The notes below the pieces were generated by a model. That model had not been told where the DNA came from and did no database searches. It saw nothing but the letters and a program-made list of their open reading frames with translations. Source: Prevotella sp. (GTDB lineage Bacteria > Bacteroidota > Bacteroidia > Bacteroidales > Bacteroidaceae). Taken from it: DNA of 64,000 nt. The stretch lies in the NCBI GenBank assembly GCA_017483185.1, contig JAFULM010000003.1, forward strand, positions 1-64,000, read 5' to 3'. Shown piece by piece: positions 63,457 through 64,000 of the stretch. The stretch's first letter is position 1. Each line of letters opens with the position of its first letter. A program made the translations under genes and the position numbers.

Positions 63457-64000
63457 CTATTTCTTTCTGTTCTGCAGTTCGCGTTGCTGTCTTTGTATTT
63501 CAGCTGCCTGTTTCTGCATTGCTTCAAGCCTTGCGGCCAGTCCGCTGGTCTTCTTAGGATTGTTTTGATTCTCCTTGTAGCGGGCTTCCAATATGGCCAA
63601 CAGCTTCTCGTCGTTTGTTGTCTTGCGCAACGTCCACATGATGGCGGCGCTGAAGAAGAGCGAGATGAAGTAGTAGAAGTTCAGTCCGGCCGAATAGTCA
63701 TTGAACATGAAGAAGAACATGACTGGCATGAGATACATCATCCATTGCATCATCTTCATCTGTTCAGCCTGCTGTCCGACCATCTGGTCCTTCTGCTGGC
63801 GCATGCTTATCATCGAATAGAGGATGTTTGACACGCAGAAGAGGATACACGTGAGGCTCAGGTGGTCACCGATAAGCCAGATGTTGGTGTTCCATTCCCA
63901 TATCGGGTCGTATGTCGACAGGTCGTTTATCCACAGGAAACTCTCACCGCGCAGCTGGATGGCGTTGGGCACGAAGTTGAACATCGCGATCCAGATAGGC
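63457..64000 (-). CDS. yidC: Membrane protein insertase YidC (C-terminal part, cut by window edge)
   Basis: The frame runs off the right end of the window; the codons before M at 63984 continue as PIWIA, giving PIWIAMFNFVPNAIQLRGE, a YidC transmembrane signature, so this is not a start. The visible 180 residues hold the last conserved helices (MYLMPVMFFFMFNDYSAGLN, FYYFISLFFSAAIMWTLR) and a basic, Gln-rich tail (QKQAAEIQRQQRELQNRKK) that would bind ribosomes. Inserts and folds inner-membrane proteins. Followed by hairpin D4. Confidence 0.95.
   Translation of the reverse strand, partial: PIWIAMFNFVPNAIQLRGESFLWINDLSTYDPIWEWNTNIWLIGDHLSLTCILFCVSNILYSMISMRQQKDQMVGQQAEQMKMMQWMMYLMPVMFFFMFNDYSAGLNFYYFISLFFSAAIMWTLRKTTNDEKLLAILEARYKENQNNPKKTSGLAARLEAMQKQAAEIQRQQRELQNRKK

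Overview
The window looks like chromosomal DNA of a member of the Bacteroidota, most likely order Bacteroidales and close to Prevotella. The evidence is the Bacteroidota-type -7 box (TAnnTTTG, several with a TTTG about 20 bases upstream), a complex I operon with fused nuoCD and no nuoE, nuoF or nuoG, a type IX secretion (gliding-motility) C-terminal domain, a SusR-like sensor/AraC regulator, and secreted polysaccharide-degrading enzymes. No rRNA, tRNA, CRISPR array, phage, integrase or intact transposase gene was recognised.

Layout. 1-702: non-coding, mostly a long GC-rich repeat. 703-7387: hut operon (ftcD, hutU, hutH, hutI), which takes histidine to glutamate with the formimino carbon delivered to tetrahydrofolate. 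7409-11593: three genes on the minus strand (PCMD-domain secreted protein, BamA/TamA-like barrel, EptA-like phosphoethanolamine transferase) separated by two minisatellites. 11964-16616: porin, AraC regulator, double-DTG retropepsin-like protein, and the two ends of a broken iron-type alcohol dehydrogenase in opposite orientation. 17585-25775: pectin-related block (PL9-like pectate lyase and CE8 pectin methylesterase, convergent), a LysR regulator, a split ThrE-type exporter with a coupled 63-residue membrane protein, and a secreted alpha/beta hydrolase. 25854-26756: N-acetylglucosamine kinase-like. 27042-37039: nuoA, B, CD, H, I, J, K, L, M, N ending in a terminator. 37141-40629: ComEC-type membrane protein and an AAA_14/DUF4143 ATPase. 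41292-47311: SGNH esterase, beta-propeller glycosidase-like protein and SusR-like regulator. 47372-52912: uvrA, a type IX-sorted protein, a newly noticed pair of overlapping tiny genes, and a DUF418 membrane protein. 54434-63314: LysM/periplasmic-binding protein, outer-membrane barrel, POT peptide transporter, secreted nuclease/phosphatase-fold protein, MFSD1-like transporter and DPP5-like peptidase. 63457-64000: 3' part of yidC, cut by the window edge.

The genes point to a saccharolytic and peptide-using anaerobe: pectin-type sugars on one side; on the other, peptides (secreted S9 peptidase plus two peptide-type carriers) and histidine (hut). Complex I would couple low-potential electron carriers to ion pumping without the NADH-binding module.

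The most unusual content is between the genes. At least five families of inverted or mosaic repeats occur: (A) 28-39 bp stems with the core TAGGGACATA, three copies; (B) very long hairpins with C-rich arms, two copies; (C) GC-rich mosaics built from GCAACGG modules, two related pairs, one pair of exactly 387 bp bounded by 30 bp direct repeats; (D) GCAAAG-type hairpins placed 13-53 bp after stop codons, four copies; and an element with C-rich terminal inverted repeats, one version of which sits in frame inside uvrA. The direct-repeat promoter upstream of the AAA_14 ATPase (exact 33 bp period) and the promoter-driven overlapping small ORF pair at 51237-51595 also deserve attention.
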